64,000 nt of DNA, taken from assembly GCA_963920635.1 (NCBI GenBank), contig OY987301.1:48583820-48647819 (forward strand), given 5' to 3'. The position numbers were made by a program, and so were the translations under genes. The notes beneath the pieces are model-generated. The model was not told the DNA's origin. It saw only the letters and a program-made list of their open reading frames with translations, and made no database searches. Shown here one piece after another: positions 47,236-58,679 of this stretch (position 1 is its first letter; every line of letters begins with the position of its first letter). The DNA comes from Pseudeuparius sepicola. Its lineage: Eukaryota > Arthropoda > Insecta > Coleoptera > Anthribidae.

Positions 47236-47510
47236 CAAATTGAATTATGGCAATATCTCCCAAACTAATCAAATCTGCTGAACTGAAATTTGGCACTGCG
47301 GAGTTTTTGGTTTTTGGCGATGGAGAATAAGCTGAAAATGTCAATTTCGCCGTATCTCACAGAGGGCGCCACTTGCGTGCTTTTACTCGTAACTTTTTTG
47401 AGGTTATCTTTTTGGTGCTGCAGGTCCATCATTTTAGTGCATCTTTTCATTCTGCAAAAAAACGTACTCTTGTTTCATAACGATCAAATCAACCGTTTCC
47501 TGTGAGCTAA
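47236..47510. repeat. Partial copy of the 3.5-7.2-kb MITE family
   Basis: It shares TTGAATTATGGCAA, GCGATGGAGAATAAGCTGAA, TATCTCACAGAGGGCGCCAC and AACGATCAAATCAACCGTTT-type sequence with the arms of the outer MITE. It shows the site into which the PLA2-bearing element inserted in the other copy as an uninterrupted CCGTATCTCACAGAGG. Confidence 0.8.
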
Positions 47511-47514
47511 AACA

Positions 47515-48175
47515 CAGAATATCCATAAAATATAGGTAATGATTAAATATTAAATCGCAGAATTCCTTCTAAAATAGTGTTTTCGACCCTCTCCGTCCTA
47601 TCCAAAAGAATGTATTTTCCTCCCTAGGAAAAAGTCATTTATTCACAACCACACCTGTTATATTCAGATTACTTAAAAAACGGTCGGAAACGACTGGAAA
47701 GTAAAAGGCCGCTAGTTAATACATATCTGTACTAGCGCGCGGCACATTCACAATTAACAGAAGCTATTGAAATTTACTGAAAGTACTGAACACGCTCAAA
47801 TTCAGCGTTTTCAGTAGGTATCTACTTTCAGTAAATTTCGGAATATATAGCCAGACTGTAAAAACCAGACCAGGGCGATAGGAAGCAACTATAAATACAC
47901 TTTTGCATATTTCATAAATTACAATAATCACAAAAAAAAAAGAAAAAAGTCAGTAATGGTTATAATAATATAAACAATATTTTATTGGCAATTCTAGTAC
48001 CTAGTAGAGTAGGTAAACGTAAGTACCTACTGTTGTTTTTAGAATATTAATTATTAATTATTTTTATCGAAAAATAACATTAGCATTACCTGTTATTATC
48101 AAGTTGCAAAGAAACTCATTTAGGGAAATTAATAACAACATTTGATTGATGGTAATTATTAATTAGTATGTACTA
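47515..48175. other. Unassigned AT-rich intron sequence
   Basis: Nothing recognised apart from an inverted TCAGTAGGTATCTACTTTCA-type short palindrome near 47765-47835. Confidence 0.35.
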
Positions 48176-48179
48176 AAAT

Positions 48180-49098
48180 TTTCTGTAGAAAAATTAATTG
48201 GGCAAGAAGTGGCAACCTGCTGCTTATTGGGATGAGTTCTAGGTATTTTTGGAGTGTCTCTCAAAAGTATGTTCGCAATATTTACTTGACCATAGAAGAC
48301 GATTCGACATAACCTTCTGCCACGGCACTTGATTTCTATAGCCACCTAAACGCTTTATAGCTGTAAAACATCGCCTCCATTGTTAGCTAGGTATAATATT
48401 GTTGCCGCAGTTCTTCTAAAATCACTGGGCTATAGAATTGTGTCCAATTGGCTGTTTGGTTATTTTCCCCAACCTTATTTGTAGAAAGAATCATCAACAT
48501 AATATTGTTATCCATTGTACATTGGTAACTTCAAAAGCTCCTTGAATAGGTGTCTTTGTATTAGGAAACTGCAACCCTTTTTTCGAGAGAATCAACATCA
48601 GTGTATTTTAATTTTACTAGTTCGTCGGTGCGACATGCACAGGATACCCCAATTATTAAGGCAACCTTTAAAGAATTAAAATACAGAAATAAATAAGGTA
48701 TTGAAAACTACAAAATTTTTATAATTTGTTTACCATCTGTGGCAAAAGATCTGGTGGTCCACTTCTGTAAAATTCTCATATATTTTCATTTGAGAATACA
48801 TTTGTTTTTTTTTTCTTTAAAGCCAACTCTTTTATTTTTGGATATGCCCACATTTTCTTTGGAATTTAATGTTGCACGCAACATAGTGTAAGTTACCCAT
48901 AGGGTGGAGAGGTTTTTATTAACTGAAATTTCACTAAAATATGCCGAGACGATGTGTATATGCTCCGAAGGCTTTTTCATAACGAATTCGCCTTTTTTCT
49001 GGTAATAAATTTGTAGAAACTACATCTGCTGTTTGTCTTAATTCTGGAGGGGTGCAGTCGAAATCAAATTCAACATCTGTATCACTTTCCACTTCCAC
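48180..49098 (-). pseudogene. Crypton-like tyrosine recombinase pseudogene, near full length
   Basis: On the reverse strand from 49098 the frame begins VEVESDTDVEFDFDCTPPEL and NLLPEKRRIRYEKAFGAY, the acidic leader and first core-binding helix. A shifted frame (48980-48786) gives AYFSEISVNKNLSTLWVTYT and MLRATLNSKENVGISKNKR, the rest of the core-binding domain. At about 48657 LIIGVSCACRTDELVKL gives the first catalytic arginine box. A deletion of the middle follows. Then come DFRRTAATILYLANNGGDVLQL (second arginine box, with the usual histidine region damaged) and SAVAEGYVESSSMVK with the tyrosine. At least four frameshifts and several stops are present. It is the same family as 1683-2384 but carries the N-terminal half missing there. 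Tyrosine recombinases of this sort move elements without terminal inverted repeats, and I found none here. Confidence 0.85.
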
Positions 49099-49099
49099 A

Positions 49100-50760
49100 T
49101 TTTATTTTATTGAAACAACAAACAGGTTTTTAAAATAATTACTAATTCTGACAAATAAATGCCCTCATATGTCAATTGTTTCTTTCAAAGCCATCTTGTC
49201 GTTAGTAAATAAATAGGCAAATCCCTATCTCCTATCCAGCCTCAGGCTGTTAGCTGACCTCGACGTCGTCTCGATCGCCAATTTTAGCCCTTGGCTGTAA
49301 TGAAAGTCTTACTATTTTATTACACTTCTCGAAAACACCTAATTTTAATCTGCATTAGTAATAATGTAAAATAAAATGAAAAGTGTCGGCTGTGTGCACG
49401 TGATTTTTCAGGCTAGCATATACGGAAACAGCGCACGGAAAAAGTTTCCCGATCTCAGATTTTTTCCGTGCACTGAATAAGAAATACCGAATATATGGCT
49501 TTAAATGGAAATATTCAACAAATTAAACTAAATTTAAAGCACCTCCATTGTATTCCTTCGACGACAATACCAACTAAGTAACCGTTAAAACCGTTAAAAG
49601 TTATAGCAGTGGGAAAGAAAAAAATATATCGAAAATACCATACGGGGACCGAACAGCTTATCCCTTGTAAATCGAGTATTTTTCGTTTCCAATTGATGCG
49701 GTTTTCACCGGAAATAGAAATTTCCTGATTGAAATAGGATACGTCGATGGAGTTTGTTTACGGATCATTTACCTCGCAGTCGATAATGCGACTCCAAAGT
49801 TGGATATGAAAACTTTGTTGCCGAATCGGGACTAGGTCGATTTTTCATGTAGGATGACGGGTTCCAAAATAGCCCCGCTAAATGGCATCGTCGATTTTTT
49901 ATCAGCACTATCCAATGAATTACAGCGCCTGGCTTTTGACTTTTATAATTTAGCTATTAGGTAGTCAACCAAAAAATAAAACATTCGAGAAATAACAAGC
50001 TTGTAATGGTCAGATCTAGGGAAATGTCTCGAGTTTTTTAGACATTATCTATACTTTAATGCAAATAAATGGCGGGTAAGTATCTCAACGTGACAAGGAA
50101 GTAATTATTTCACTAGCAGCAGTTTATTATTTGTATTACTTGAACAAGTTAAAGTTTCTCATTGAAATAAAATGCAGTTCTGGTTTAAACAAAAACCTTC
50201 ATGAGAAGCAACATTTGATATAAAAACCAGTAGAAAGTGCATAGGTATAAATAATGAAAACTGAACGATCACAATAAAAAAGGACGTGCCATTGGTTCGT
50301 AATATGAGAACGTTCGTTATAAAAAACCGACAAAATATTTTGTTAAATCAACATTTTTATTCTGCATATGCCAGAAAATTCAAAACAAACCATTTTGCAG
50401 CTTGCGAACTAGATTCAACTTATCTGACAAAGAGTATTGGGCATCTTTAATGATGTACAACATATAACTTCACTATGCAGTTATTACGCACCCTACAGAA
50501 CAGGACGCATCCACTAAATTAAAGCAAAGTTTATAATCTCGCAGAACGACCTCGTGAAACAAAATTGACTGTTCTTCCAATACGTTATGCATGTCCGGCA
50601 GAGGGGGCCGCCATACTGTGCTAACAGATATTGACGTTTTTGACGGCTTATTTGAAATGAAGTGAAAAAGAGGAAGGAGACTTACATCTAAATACCAAAA
50701 ACCGATACTAACAGTAACCCTAGAAATTTACACATCATGCGGCGGCCCATAAACAACCTT
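49100..50760. other. Intron sequence with a GC patch and a 30-bp direct repeat
   Basis: 49640-49900 is GC-elevated and single-copy-looking. A 30-base sequence starting CGAGAAATAACAAGCTTGTA at 49986-50015 recurs exactly at 52460-52489. No gene. Confidence 0.4.
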
Positions 50761-52053
50761 CAGTCAGAAACCTTCTCTCGAGAGTTCGTTATAACCGTTG
50801 GCTGCAATATTCCAGAGTTCAGAGGGTGAAAATGCAATATGGTATAACGTAGTATTGACTATATCCGAGTTCGTTATATCCGAACACATAATAATATATG
50901 CAGTTCGTAGGGACTTTGGACGGGTATTCCAAATTCGTTCATTCGTTCACACCAGGGACTCTTTAAAATAAGGGGACTCAGCATGTCACAGTATATCACA
51001 TAGGAAAAGTGAAGCCTTGAGGGGAAGTTTGTTTTCTGTATACTCCAAAGAGACCACATAAGTGGGCTGGTGCAAGGTTATGTTATATGTCAGTGTCCAA
51101 CTGCCATCAGGTGTTACGTGACATGCCTGTGCCATAGATTCTAAAGGAGGCAAAATATTTCCCATCATAATTCACAATTTTTAAGTTTTCTAACTTCCAG
51201 ATAGTCAATTAAAGGTAATGCGGCCGCCTGCAGTAGTCCCAATAATTGCAACCAGTTTTTTCTTGTCTCACCTTTAGTAATCCTACAATTCCCATTATGT
51301 GGGCATTACGTATAAGTAGTTCAAAACAAAAATGGTATTTCGTAAATTTTAAATTATTAAGCAGGTAGCTTCAGTCAGGCCTTTTTTTAAACAGTTTTTA
51401 TCTACAACTATAAGTTTATTTTACGTTTGTGAGGTACCTTCGGAGAGAAATAAAATTACAAAAATTTTATATTGAGCACCGAGAAAACTACATGATTACA
51501 ACTAAGTAAAAGACCTATCTTATTAGTCCATCCCGAAATCTGTGAAAGTTCTTTGGTTAGATACATTCAACAAGGGAAGAAAGTTCAAGTACGTACCTAT
51601 TATACCTACATATTACAAATGGTTTGAGGAACCTGGTAACAAGGTGCAATAGCGACAAATTCTCAAATAAGCAAAATCGGCACTGACTTACCATCCTTAT
51701 ATTACTTAAATTGCTGGAAATAATTGCAGGAAACCAAATTCAAATATAAAATAAATTTGATTCATTTGGCACTTGCCATATTCTGTGTTTGTTGACAGAA
51801 CATTGTCAAGTCTAATTTTTAGAAATCATGGAAACCATTATTAATTTTTACTAACAATCAAAGTACCTGTTATATTCATAGATTCTCCAATAAAATGGCA
51901 TACTTGGCATCATTGAGGCCATTAGAATGAGGAAAGAAACGGCCTCACTTTGGAAAGTATAATGCTGGGTCCCTTATTTTAAAGGGTCCCTGGTTCACAC
52001 ATAACCGAGGGTTCGTTATATCTTGTGGCCGTTATAGCCGATAAGTTCGACTG
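50761..52053. mobile_element. Pogo/Tigger-like non-autonomous element
   Basis: The right end, read inward, is CAGTCGAACTTATCGGCTAT then AACGAACCC. The left end is a weaker CAGTCAGAAACC with GAGTTCGTTATAACC. Inner inverted blocks pair 50945-50985 (CACCAGGGACTCTTTAAAAT) with 51962-52000 (ATTTTAAAGGGTCCCTGG). CAGTxGAAC termini with repeated GTTCGTTATA motifs fit the pogo/Tigger group. No transposase recognised inside. Confidence 0.5.
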
Positions 52054-52234
52054 TAGTTTGAAACAGTATTTGCGAGTTTTTTTATCCAGTAAGACATATT
52101 CATTATTTTTCGAAAATGAAACCGGCAAGACATTTCGCAACAAGAAAACCATCTAAGCGCTCCCCTCTTTTTCCCATTAAAATTGCAAAATTGCAACTTT
52201 CTAAAAGCGTGCGCCAGCAGCCCAAATTGAATAT

Positions 52235-52460
52235 ATCCCTGTTGTAATTGGATAGTGACGCCGACTTTAATTTTGTTTTCTCGCCGTCTGGAGCGTCCGC
52301 TAAAAGCACGTTCGGCCTTAATTCCGGCAAGAGCCCGCTGGCAGTCGGCAAGGCAAACACCTGGAAATTGAGCCATTTGGAAGCCCGGGGGTTCGGGGTC
52401 GTTTTCCAGTTGGAGAGGGCGCTCTGCAGCCAGACGACGCACAAAAGGAAGACATTGTGC
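52235..52460. promoter_or_regulatory. GC-rich repeat-poor island
   Basis: GC-elevated sequence (for example GGAAGCCCGGGGGTTCGGGG). Overlapping minus-strand frames up to 154 codons run through it but resemble no family and are probably composition artefacts. Candidate regulatory DNA. Confidence 0.35.
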
Positions 52461-52489
52461 GAGAAATAACAAGCTTGTAATGGTCAGAT

Positions 52490-53130
52490 AACGCAAGCCG
52501 CAAAGAACGGTTCGTACCTACTTAGTTGACACAGTGATTAGGGGAATTAACATACCTACATGGGAGCTCTTGAGGCCAAATAGCCACTACCTAAGTATAG
52601 CGAAGTAACTACTTATATTTCGAGTCTCAAAGAATATGTTTAGCGGAACATAAATAATTATAGAAGAACTTGAGACATTTCGGCAAACGCTACTACTCCA
52701 TCGACGTATCCAATTTCAATGAGCAAATTGCCATTTTCGATGAAAACCGCAGCAATTTAGAACGAAAAACATCTGATTGTCGGGGGACCGAATATTCGTC
52801 TCTCGTGGCATTTTTCGATATCCCTTTTTGCTTTTCCAATTCTATAACTTTAACGGTTTTGTTAGTTGGTATTGTCGTCCAAGGAATACGACGGAAATTG
52901 AATTGCCTTACTGGTTTGTACTTAAATTTATTATCTCGTTAACAAAAATAATACTAACCTACCATACAATAGATAAGAGTAATAAAAATAAAAAAATACT
53001 AGTTTATCAATCATTACTTTTTGTACTTTTACCCTTCAGTGTATGACATTATAACGGAAATACAAACGTGTACCTAAATTTTGCCATAAAAAAATTTTCT
53101 CAACGAAAAAGAAACTGACTAGATAATGCT
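52490..53130. other. Intron sequence with a composition-balanced patch
   Basis: 52670-52870 is single-copy in appearance with GC above its flanks; frames here look random. Possible regulatory DNA. Confidence 0.3.
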
Positions 53131-53136
53131 TTTTTC

Positions 53137-53482
53137 TTAAGAGGGGGTTGCCGACAGCGAAAGTGACGTTAGATTTCGTATTTTTTTAAGTTGTATAGCA
53201 TAAAATCTAATAACATTTTACTTGGCAAAAATTTAGTACAAACGTCTCTGTCTTCATTCTAATCATAAGATCTTAAAAGCATATGCCCTGGGATTATTTT
53301 TTTCCCCAAGGTTTTCATAACCTATAAAACAAAACTCTGCTTGTAAGATCTTATGATTAAAATGAAGACAGAGATGTTTGTACTAAATTTTTGCCAGGTA
53401 AAATGTTATTAGATTTTATGTTATGCAACATAAAAAATTACGAAATCTAACGTCACTTTCGCTGTCGGCAACCCCCTCTTAA
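53137..53482. repeat. TTAA-flanked foldback MITE, 346 bp
   Basis: Arms 53137-53276 and 53345-53482 are near-perfect inverted copies of about 140 bases (TTAAGAGGGGGTTGCCGACA at the left end, its complement at the right). The spacer is 68 bases. TTAA at both tips suggests a piggyBac-type target, but it is also part of the palindrome. It lies 382 bases upstream of the 53865 exon. Confidence 0.85.
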
Positions 53483-53864
53483 AAACACCGTGTGACCCCC
53501 CATTTGGGGGAATATCATTAGTATCTACCTATCTTTGTGGGAAAATCCCCGCCACCCTCTTCATAATATAGGAAGCATATTATATAATTACCTATTTTCA
53601 ATATCTCTCATAAGAATTACTATACTTATCATATAAATATATCGATTCAATCGAAAATCATTATCCTGAAAACTCGGGTTTTTCCAAAAATCCCAGGAGT
53701 TTTTACAAAGCTCTGGGAGTATTGACTTGACAGCTAAATAAAATTGCGGATGAGAGGTTTCAGGCTGGGAGGAATAGGAGTTTTTAAAAATCCCGGGAGT
53801 AAACCCATCACTAGTATATTATAACCGCGGGAATTTGTATGTCATTATACTTTCTTTGTTTCAG
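53483..53864. other. Intron end preceding the second TMEM132 exon
   Basis: Contains short inverted motifs of the ATCCCGGGAGT and ACTCGGGTTTTT type (53670-53810) and the pyrimidine tract and acceptor TTTCTTTGTTTCAG at 53851-53864. Confidence 0.5.
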
Positions 53865-54008
53865 AATTGGGAGATCTTGAATACGGCAGTCTTGACTGGG
53901 CAACAGGTTTCTCAGACAATGAAAATATTCATTGTTACTCAAGCTGGTAAAGCTGCCGACGTTACCTATCAAGCATCATGCCATTCTGAAGACGAAAGTG
54001 TTTTAAAG
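53865..54008 (+). CDS. TMEM132 family (detonator-like) coding exon
   Basis: The acceptor TTTCTTTGTTTCAG and donor GTAAGC bound 48 codons in phase 0 at both ends. The translation starts NWEILNTAVLTGQQVSQ, continues IFIVTQAGKAADVTY and ends CHSEDESVLK. The stretch EILNTAVLTG, followed by a cysteine and an E-D-x-V-x-K ending, is a hallmark of the central Ig-like region of TMEM132 proteins. It directly follows the VVPISK-type end encoded by the exon at 2843-3050. Family members are membrane glycoproteins with roles in adhesion and linkage to the cytoskeleton. The next exon should supply the conserved VYVDG-type segment but was not found within the remaining 10 kb. Confidence 0.92.
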
Positions 54009-54512
54009 GTAAGCCAAAATATTTCGAAAAACACATTTAGTAAGAAGTGGCATGCAAACAGTATAATTATGATAGCCGTGGTTTAAAATATTTTTGATCT
54101 TGGATTTTCCTCATGGGGGGAACACAAACAATTAAGGAATTCCTAAAATTAAAAAAAAAATCAGGTAACCTTAGTTGGCTTAGTTGGAAAATTTTATAAA
54201 AATATTTTTTTTTTCAAATAAGTTTTTGAGAAAAAACTTAAACTAGTCGACAGATTTTATTTAAAATTCACATAACGGCGATATTTCCCACGAAAAATAT
54301 GCAAAAAAACAAACGAACTTCCAATTTTTGAAATCCAGCAAATTCAATATGTAAACGATTTGAGTAGTATTGCTATTTCCTGAGCTCTCATGGAAATAGG
54401 TTTTCCCAACGATATTACACACGCTCACGCTAATACAAATAACACCGGTTTTGTTTTGCTTCTATATTAGCAAGTCGTGGGAAAGAAGACGAGACAATTT
54501 GAAGGGGGGTAC
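54009..54512. other. Start of the next TMEM132 intron
   Basis: AT-rich, no feature recognised apart from the GTAAGC donor at its start. Confidence 0.45.
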
Positions 54513-55090
54513 TTAAAGACACCGCGTTTTTTATTATATTTGGGATCCATTTTTCAACATACAAATTTTTAATTTTTGAACATATCTACTTACCGCGTTT
54601 TTTTTATGAGGGCAGCATGCGTAACCATAGAAGAAATAGTAGTAAGTTTATTCTATGATGTACCTATAGGTATTTCCTCAATGGCGGATCCATGGAGAGC
54701 GGGAGGCGCTCTGCCCCCCTTCTCAGAAAAGCATATTCAAAAATGCCCGGAATCGACGGTTCATCAGATTCTACATCCCAATTTTGCATTATTACACTTT
54801 TCTTCTTACACTCCTGTAGCTAGAAAATTACGCATTTTGGGCTCTGCGCTCTGCGTTTATAATCTCTTTTAAAGCAAAAAGTCAACTGCAAAGGTTTGAG
54901 AGGATAGGTTTCTTTTATTAATTTGGAATCTCGTTTTGAATATCAAGGAATAAGTATGCATTTTTTAAAATCGATTTATTAATTTGCATAATATGCCCTT
55001 CAAGCCGATTGCATCAGAATAGCAAAAAAGTGCTTATAAACGCAAGACCCAAAATGTGTCATTTTTTTAAATACCAGAGTTACACCCAAA
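54513..55090. repeat. Left arm of a 7.7-kb inverted-repeat pair
   Basis: It is an inverted copy of 61634-62195. Shared blocks include AAAGACACCGCGTTTTTTAT, GGAGAGCGGGAGGCGCTCTG, ATTTTGCATTATTA, AAAGCAAAAAGTCAACTG and CTTCAAGCCGATTGCATCAG. Identity is high across more than 550 bases, ending near ACACCCA at 55088. Confidence 0.88.
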
Positions 55091-56090
55091 AATTTTAAAT
55101 TTTGCCACATTTTATTGTTCTTTTTGTCCCAAAAGACCCCTCTTTTCGTTTGCCCACAATGGCCTCGGACTTCGAACTTGAATGTCCTTGTACTCATACT
55201 CTACTTCCTCTTACGAAGTCAAGAAACATTTAAAGGTTATGTTTAAAGTGACAAAATAAATACTGTAGTTGGTAAAACATGTAATAACCTGGATTTTTTG
55301 TTGTTTATTAAATCAGTTCTGCCTTCTGACACAGAAAATGCCAATAAAAAGTTCTAGTCCAACATCAAATAGGTAAACAAACATATAAGCTATGTTTTTT
55401 TTATATAAGGAACTTATTATCAAAATTACAATCCATTTACTACTCTGAGGAATTGGACAGATGAAGGCAGGGACATTTTGAATTTTTTCATTATTTTCAG
55501 CTTCATAAATTTCCCTTATTTTGCAAACTAGCTAGCTTCTTTTGGTAGTCCCTTTGTATATACAGTTGTCTGATTTTTACATGTTAACACCCCTGAAAAT
55601 CTAAGTAGGCTAGGGGGATTTTTTAGACATGTCTCTGAAAGGTCGTCATTTGCGAAGTATTGGTTTGGCATTGCCGCGAATTCCTGGATTACTGCGATTT
55701 TTTAAAGAGGTTCGTTTTTCGAAAAACCATATTAGGTATTTTTTTATTTGAAATCTGAGACCACAGCCACAGATTAACCAGGAAGATGCGTAAGAAAGCG
55801 GCAAACAGCAATGCAAGGTTGATCATTGATCATAAGATCAAACGAACTTACCTACCTAAATGATGTTCGATCTTGATTATATGAAAGCCTCGTCGAAGTA
55901 AATAAGTAAGTGTAGTACCCTCGCTTCTGTCCGTCTGACCACAAATTTTAAAGGAAAATGGGTTTCTTTTTTTCGGCCTCGTCTCGTAAATAAGTAAGTG
56001 TAGATGTTTAAAGAAACTTGCAATAACACATTCCACTCTCTAGGCTATATAAGTATTTATTTTATCAAAAATCTAACTGACATCACTTTT
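55091..56090. other. Sequence between the left arm and the DIRS remnant
   Basis: No gene recognised. Two copies of AAATAAGTAAGTGTAG, each preceded by GCCTCGTC, at about 55886 and 55977 form a short direct repeat. Confidence 0.4.
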
Positions 56091-56094
56091 TGTG

Positions 56095-56558
56095 TTCAAA
56101 TTTAACACTGTTGTTGTGAATTGTGTATTATCTATAACTGGCCTATTGCAAAAAACGGCAAAAGTGTTGGAATTTTTTGTCCATCCTGCAGCTAGTCTGA
56201 TGGTGTGAAAACTTACTCCGGCTCCTCCGCCTTAGATGTCGACACGTGGCGAATGCTTTGAGGTTTATATTGACTTGTATCTAAGCCACATTTCTCTTAC
56301 ATAACGTAATACTAGATTAGGATTACAAGTATTCTCATTTCTAGGCATTGGTGGCCTGTCGGCAGAAAAAACTCCTTTAAAGAATCTCTTTAACCTAAAA
56401 ACTGTCCCTAATTTTGGGCCAGCTATTTGTGCAATTGCAGATCGATAAGAATTAAGACTACCATAGGATGCACCATCCTTGAATCTGCGTGTCAAAAATT
56501 CCACTACATTTGGAACAGTAACGTGAAGTGGATCTATGTTACATGAAAAAAAAAACAA
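56095..56558 (-). pseudogene. DIRS tyrosine recombinase (YR) with internal deletion
   Basis: The frame at 56558-56265 gives VTVPNVVEFLTRRFKDGASY and SLNSYRSAIAQIAG, the core-binding domain of a DIRS-type tyrosine recombinase, which inserts the circular DNA intermediate of these retrotransposons. It stops shortly after WLRYKSI. Then, through frame changes around 56240, the catalytic end appears: HSPR, HVSTSKAEE, and AAGWTKNSNTFAVFCNRPV near 56120-56185. The middle of the domain, including the first catalytic arginine box, is missing by deletion. It lies downstream of the RT and RNase H on the same strand, the order expected for DIRS elements. Confidence 0.85.
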
Positions 56559-56626
56559 TGTTCCACCATAACTTTTTACCTACATTATATTGCTTTAAGG
56601 TTGAATTTGTTACAGAAGCTAAAGAT

Positions 56627-57500
56627 CTAGTGAATCTTTTGGGACCTTTCCTTGTAGTAAATCTCGCTGGATATCCTCCCTGCTACCAGGGAAAGGTTCA
56701 TTAATAATGGGTGACTTGTTCCGCTAAAACTAAGTAAAGCTTCGTTAGGTTCAAAGATGATTGGTTCTTTCGACAAGAGAGACACAAAAAACCCGATACC
56801 ACGGTTGAAAGGTTCCCAGAAGAGCCACAACAATCCCTTCTGCTTTGTCTTTAATAATCTTTTGGATACCTACTTTTATCCCAAGATCAAGGCGAATAGA
56901 GGAAAACGCATAGAAATACAATTTCAACCAATCTAGCGTGAACGCGCCTACCTTGAAAACTTCTGGGTTATTCAACCAAGAAAAAATATGGCAAATTTTT
57001 TTATTTATACGACTTGCGAACAAGTCTATGCATGGATTACCAAATTTCTCCTTTATTTTACTAAAAGCATAACCTACCAGAGCCCATTCTATCTCTTGGT
57101 GTACTTGTCGAGAAGCCTTGTCAGCGACGAAATTGTCAGCCGAATTATTGTAAGAGGCAAAAAATATAAATGTTTTTATTCTCACACCAAGCGCAAATAT
57201 TTTGTTTTGCTATTATATTTAACCTCTCATTCCGTACACTATCCCTTCGATTAATAGTACACATCGCTGAAGTGTTGTCCACCCTACACCGTATATTACA
57301 ATCAGGCATCTCGAAAAATATTATAAGCCCAGGTAAACAGCTAATAATTTTAACTCATTAATATGACGCTGTTTTTCCTCTTCCGACAAAAAAAACATGA
57401 ATCGTCTTGTTGTTACAATGACAACCCCAGCCAGTCTTTGACGCATCTGTAAACATTTCCATAGAAAATCTGTCATAACGACGCATTACCGGAACATTGT
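56627..57500 (-). pseudogene. DIRS RNase H and C-terminal domain
   Basis: Reverse-strand frames from about 57480 give an RNase H region in pieces (INELKLLAVYLGL, and a DNT-type motif near 57270). A longer open stretch at 57185-56751 follows with NNSADNFVADKASR, then FGNPCIDLFASRINKKICHI and FTLDWLKLYFYAF, and DKAEGIVVALLGTFQPWY. The DLFASR and QPWY motifs are the conserved domain after RNase H in DIRS and related elements. Another frame supplies SHPLLMNLSLVAGRI at 56627-56720. Several frameshifts and stops separate the parts. RNase H removes the RNA strand during reverse transcription. Confidence 0.87.
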
Positions 57501-57652
57501 AACTTTCTAAGCCACCACTGAAATTCTGGTAGAAATATAGACGATAAATTCATTATTCTATCGTAGTTTCCCTGAGTTTTTCTTAATGTAAGAAATTTTT
57601 GTCGTTCAAATTGCTTTAACTATATGTAGAAAAATATATTTAATAGCGAGAG

Positions 57653-58641
57653 CTACCGAAACCAAATTACTTCAATAAATTTAGAAAAACTTCTAATCCT
57701 GCATTTTTTCAATAAGGGAAACTCTCTTACCAGTTCTATAAGCCTCCGACGTTTTTCAGGAGGTAGCTCAAGTGACATTTCCTTAAAGTTAAATACAAAC
57801 CCTAAATATCTACAGAGCTGATTGGGGATGAGGTTACTATTTTTATAATTTATAAGGAGTCCTAAATGTTCTAATAAACCTATTGTCTCCTGTATATTCT
57901 TTTGACATTGAGAAGTGTCCCTTCCTAAATCTAATATATCATCCAAATAGATAACTGAAAAGAATCCTCTTTCACTCAACCATGACATTACTGGTCTCAA
58001 TGGTAAAAATTAGGAGGGCACAACTCAGCCCAAGAGCCACCACCTTGTATTCATATATACAATTGTTAAATCTAAATCTCAAAAATTTCCTGTGAGACGG
58101 TTTGATAAGTACAAGATAGGTCGATGGTTCCCATAAAGATGTTTGATGTAATCAAGCGCGAAACAGTTCTATAGTCCCCTATATTATTAACATGAGATAA
58201 TTTAACGAATTTATTAAAGGACCGAAGGTTTAAAATTAAACGATAACTACCATCCGTTTTTGGAATTATAAGGATATTAAAGATTAATCGATGTTCCCTT
58301 TGATCAACTTTAGAAATAGATTCTAAATCTAGAATTATATAGATGATAATATTAATCTCCTCCTTGAACCACCTTGGTTTGGGAGGAACAACTATCTGTA
58401 TTGGCCTCTTAATAAAAATAATGTTTATTCCCTTTATATAGGAAATAAATCTTCTATCCTTAACCAAGTCACAACAATTCTGAACAAGAAACTTTAATAT
58501 ACTCTGCAGATACCAACCTCTAAGGGTAGCGACGTCTCTTGTCGCTCTGAAGCTTGTATCGATCTTGCCTCTTCGGTTGGTACTGTTCCTGATATTGGTA
58601 TCTACGACGTTGGCTGTTGGGAGCATGGTGAACTTTTCCAC
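57653..58641 (-). pseudogene. DIRS reverse transcriptase
   Basis: The first frame, 58641-58072, contains the N-terminal RT motifs: LIIPKTDGSYRLILNLRSFN (fingers) and FMGTIDLSCTYQTV, where the first catalytic aspartate lies in TIDL. After a short gap with stops, 58000-57653 gives GFFSVIYLDDIL with the YLDD active-site box, then LGLLINYKNSNLIPNQLCRY and LGFVFNFKEMSLELPPEKRR. This ordering and the LPPEKRR linker to RNase H are typical of DIRS. The enzyme would copy the element RNA to DNA. Two frames and several stops make it non-functional. Confidence 0.9.
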
Positions 58642-58679
58642 TCTGCTGCGCTCTCCTCTTTTGCAGAAATGGACGCTTG

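Larger units (their letters stand above)
3051..53864 (+). other. TMEM132 intron, 50.8 kb
   Basis: This interval lies between two phase-0 exon ends whose encoded segments are contiguous in TMEM132 proteins, with GTATGA at the donor and a TTTCTTTGTTTCAG acceptor. It holds the transposon nests, the antisense LRR gene and the GC-rich islands listed separately. I found no further TMEM132 coding segment inside it, which fits with the two exons being spliced directly together. Confidence 0.85.

Noticed and set aside
52032..52496. 154-codon minus-strand frame as a gene
   Set aside because: It spans the end of the pogo-like element and a GC-rich island, with no domain; two other frames are equally open there.
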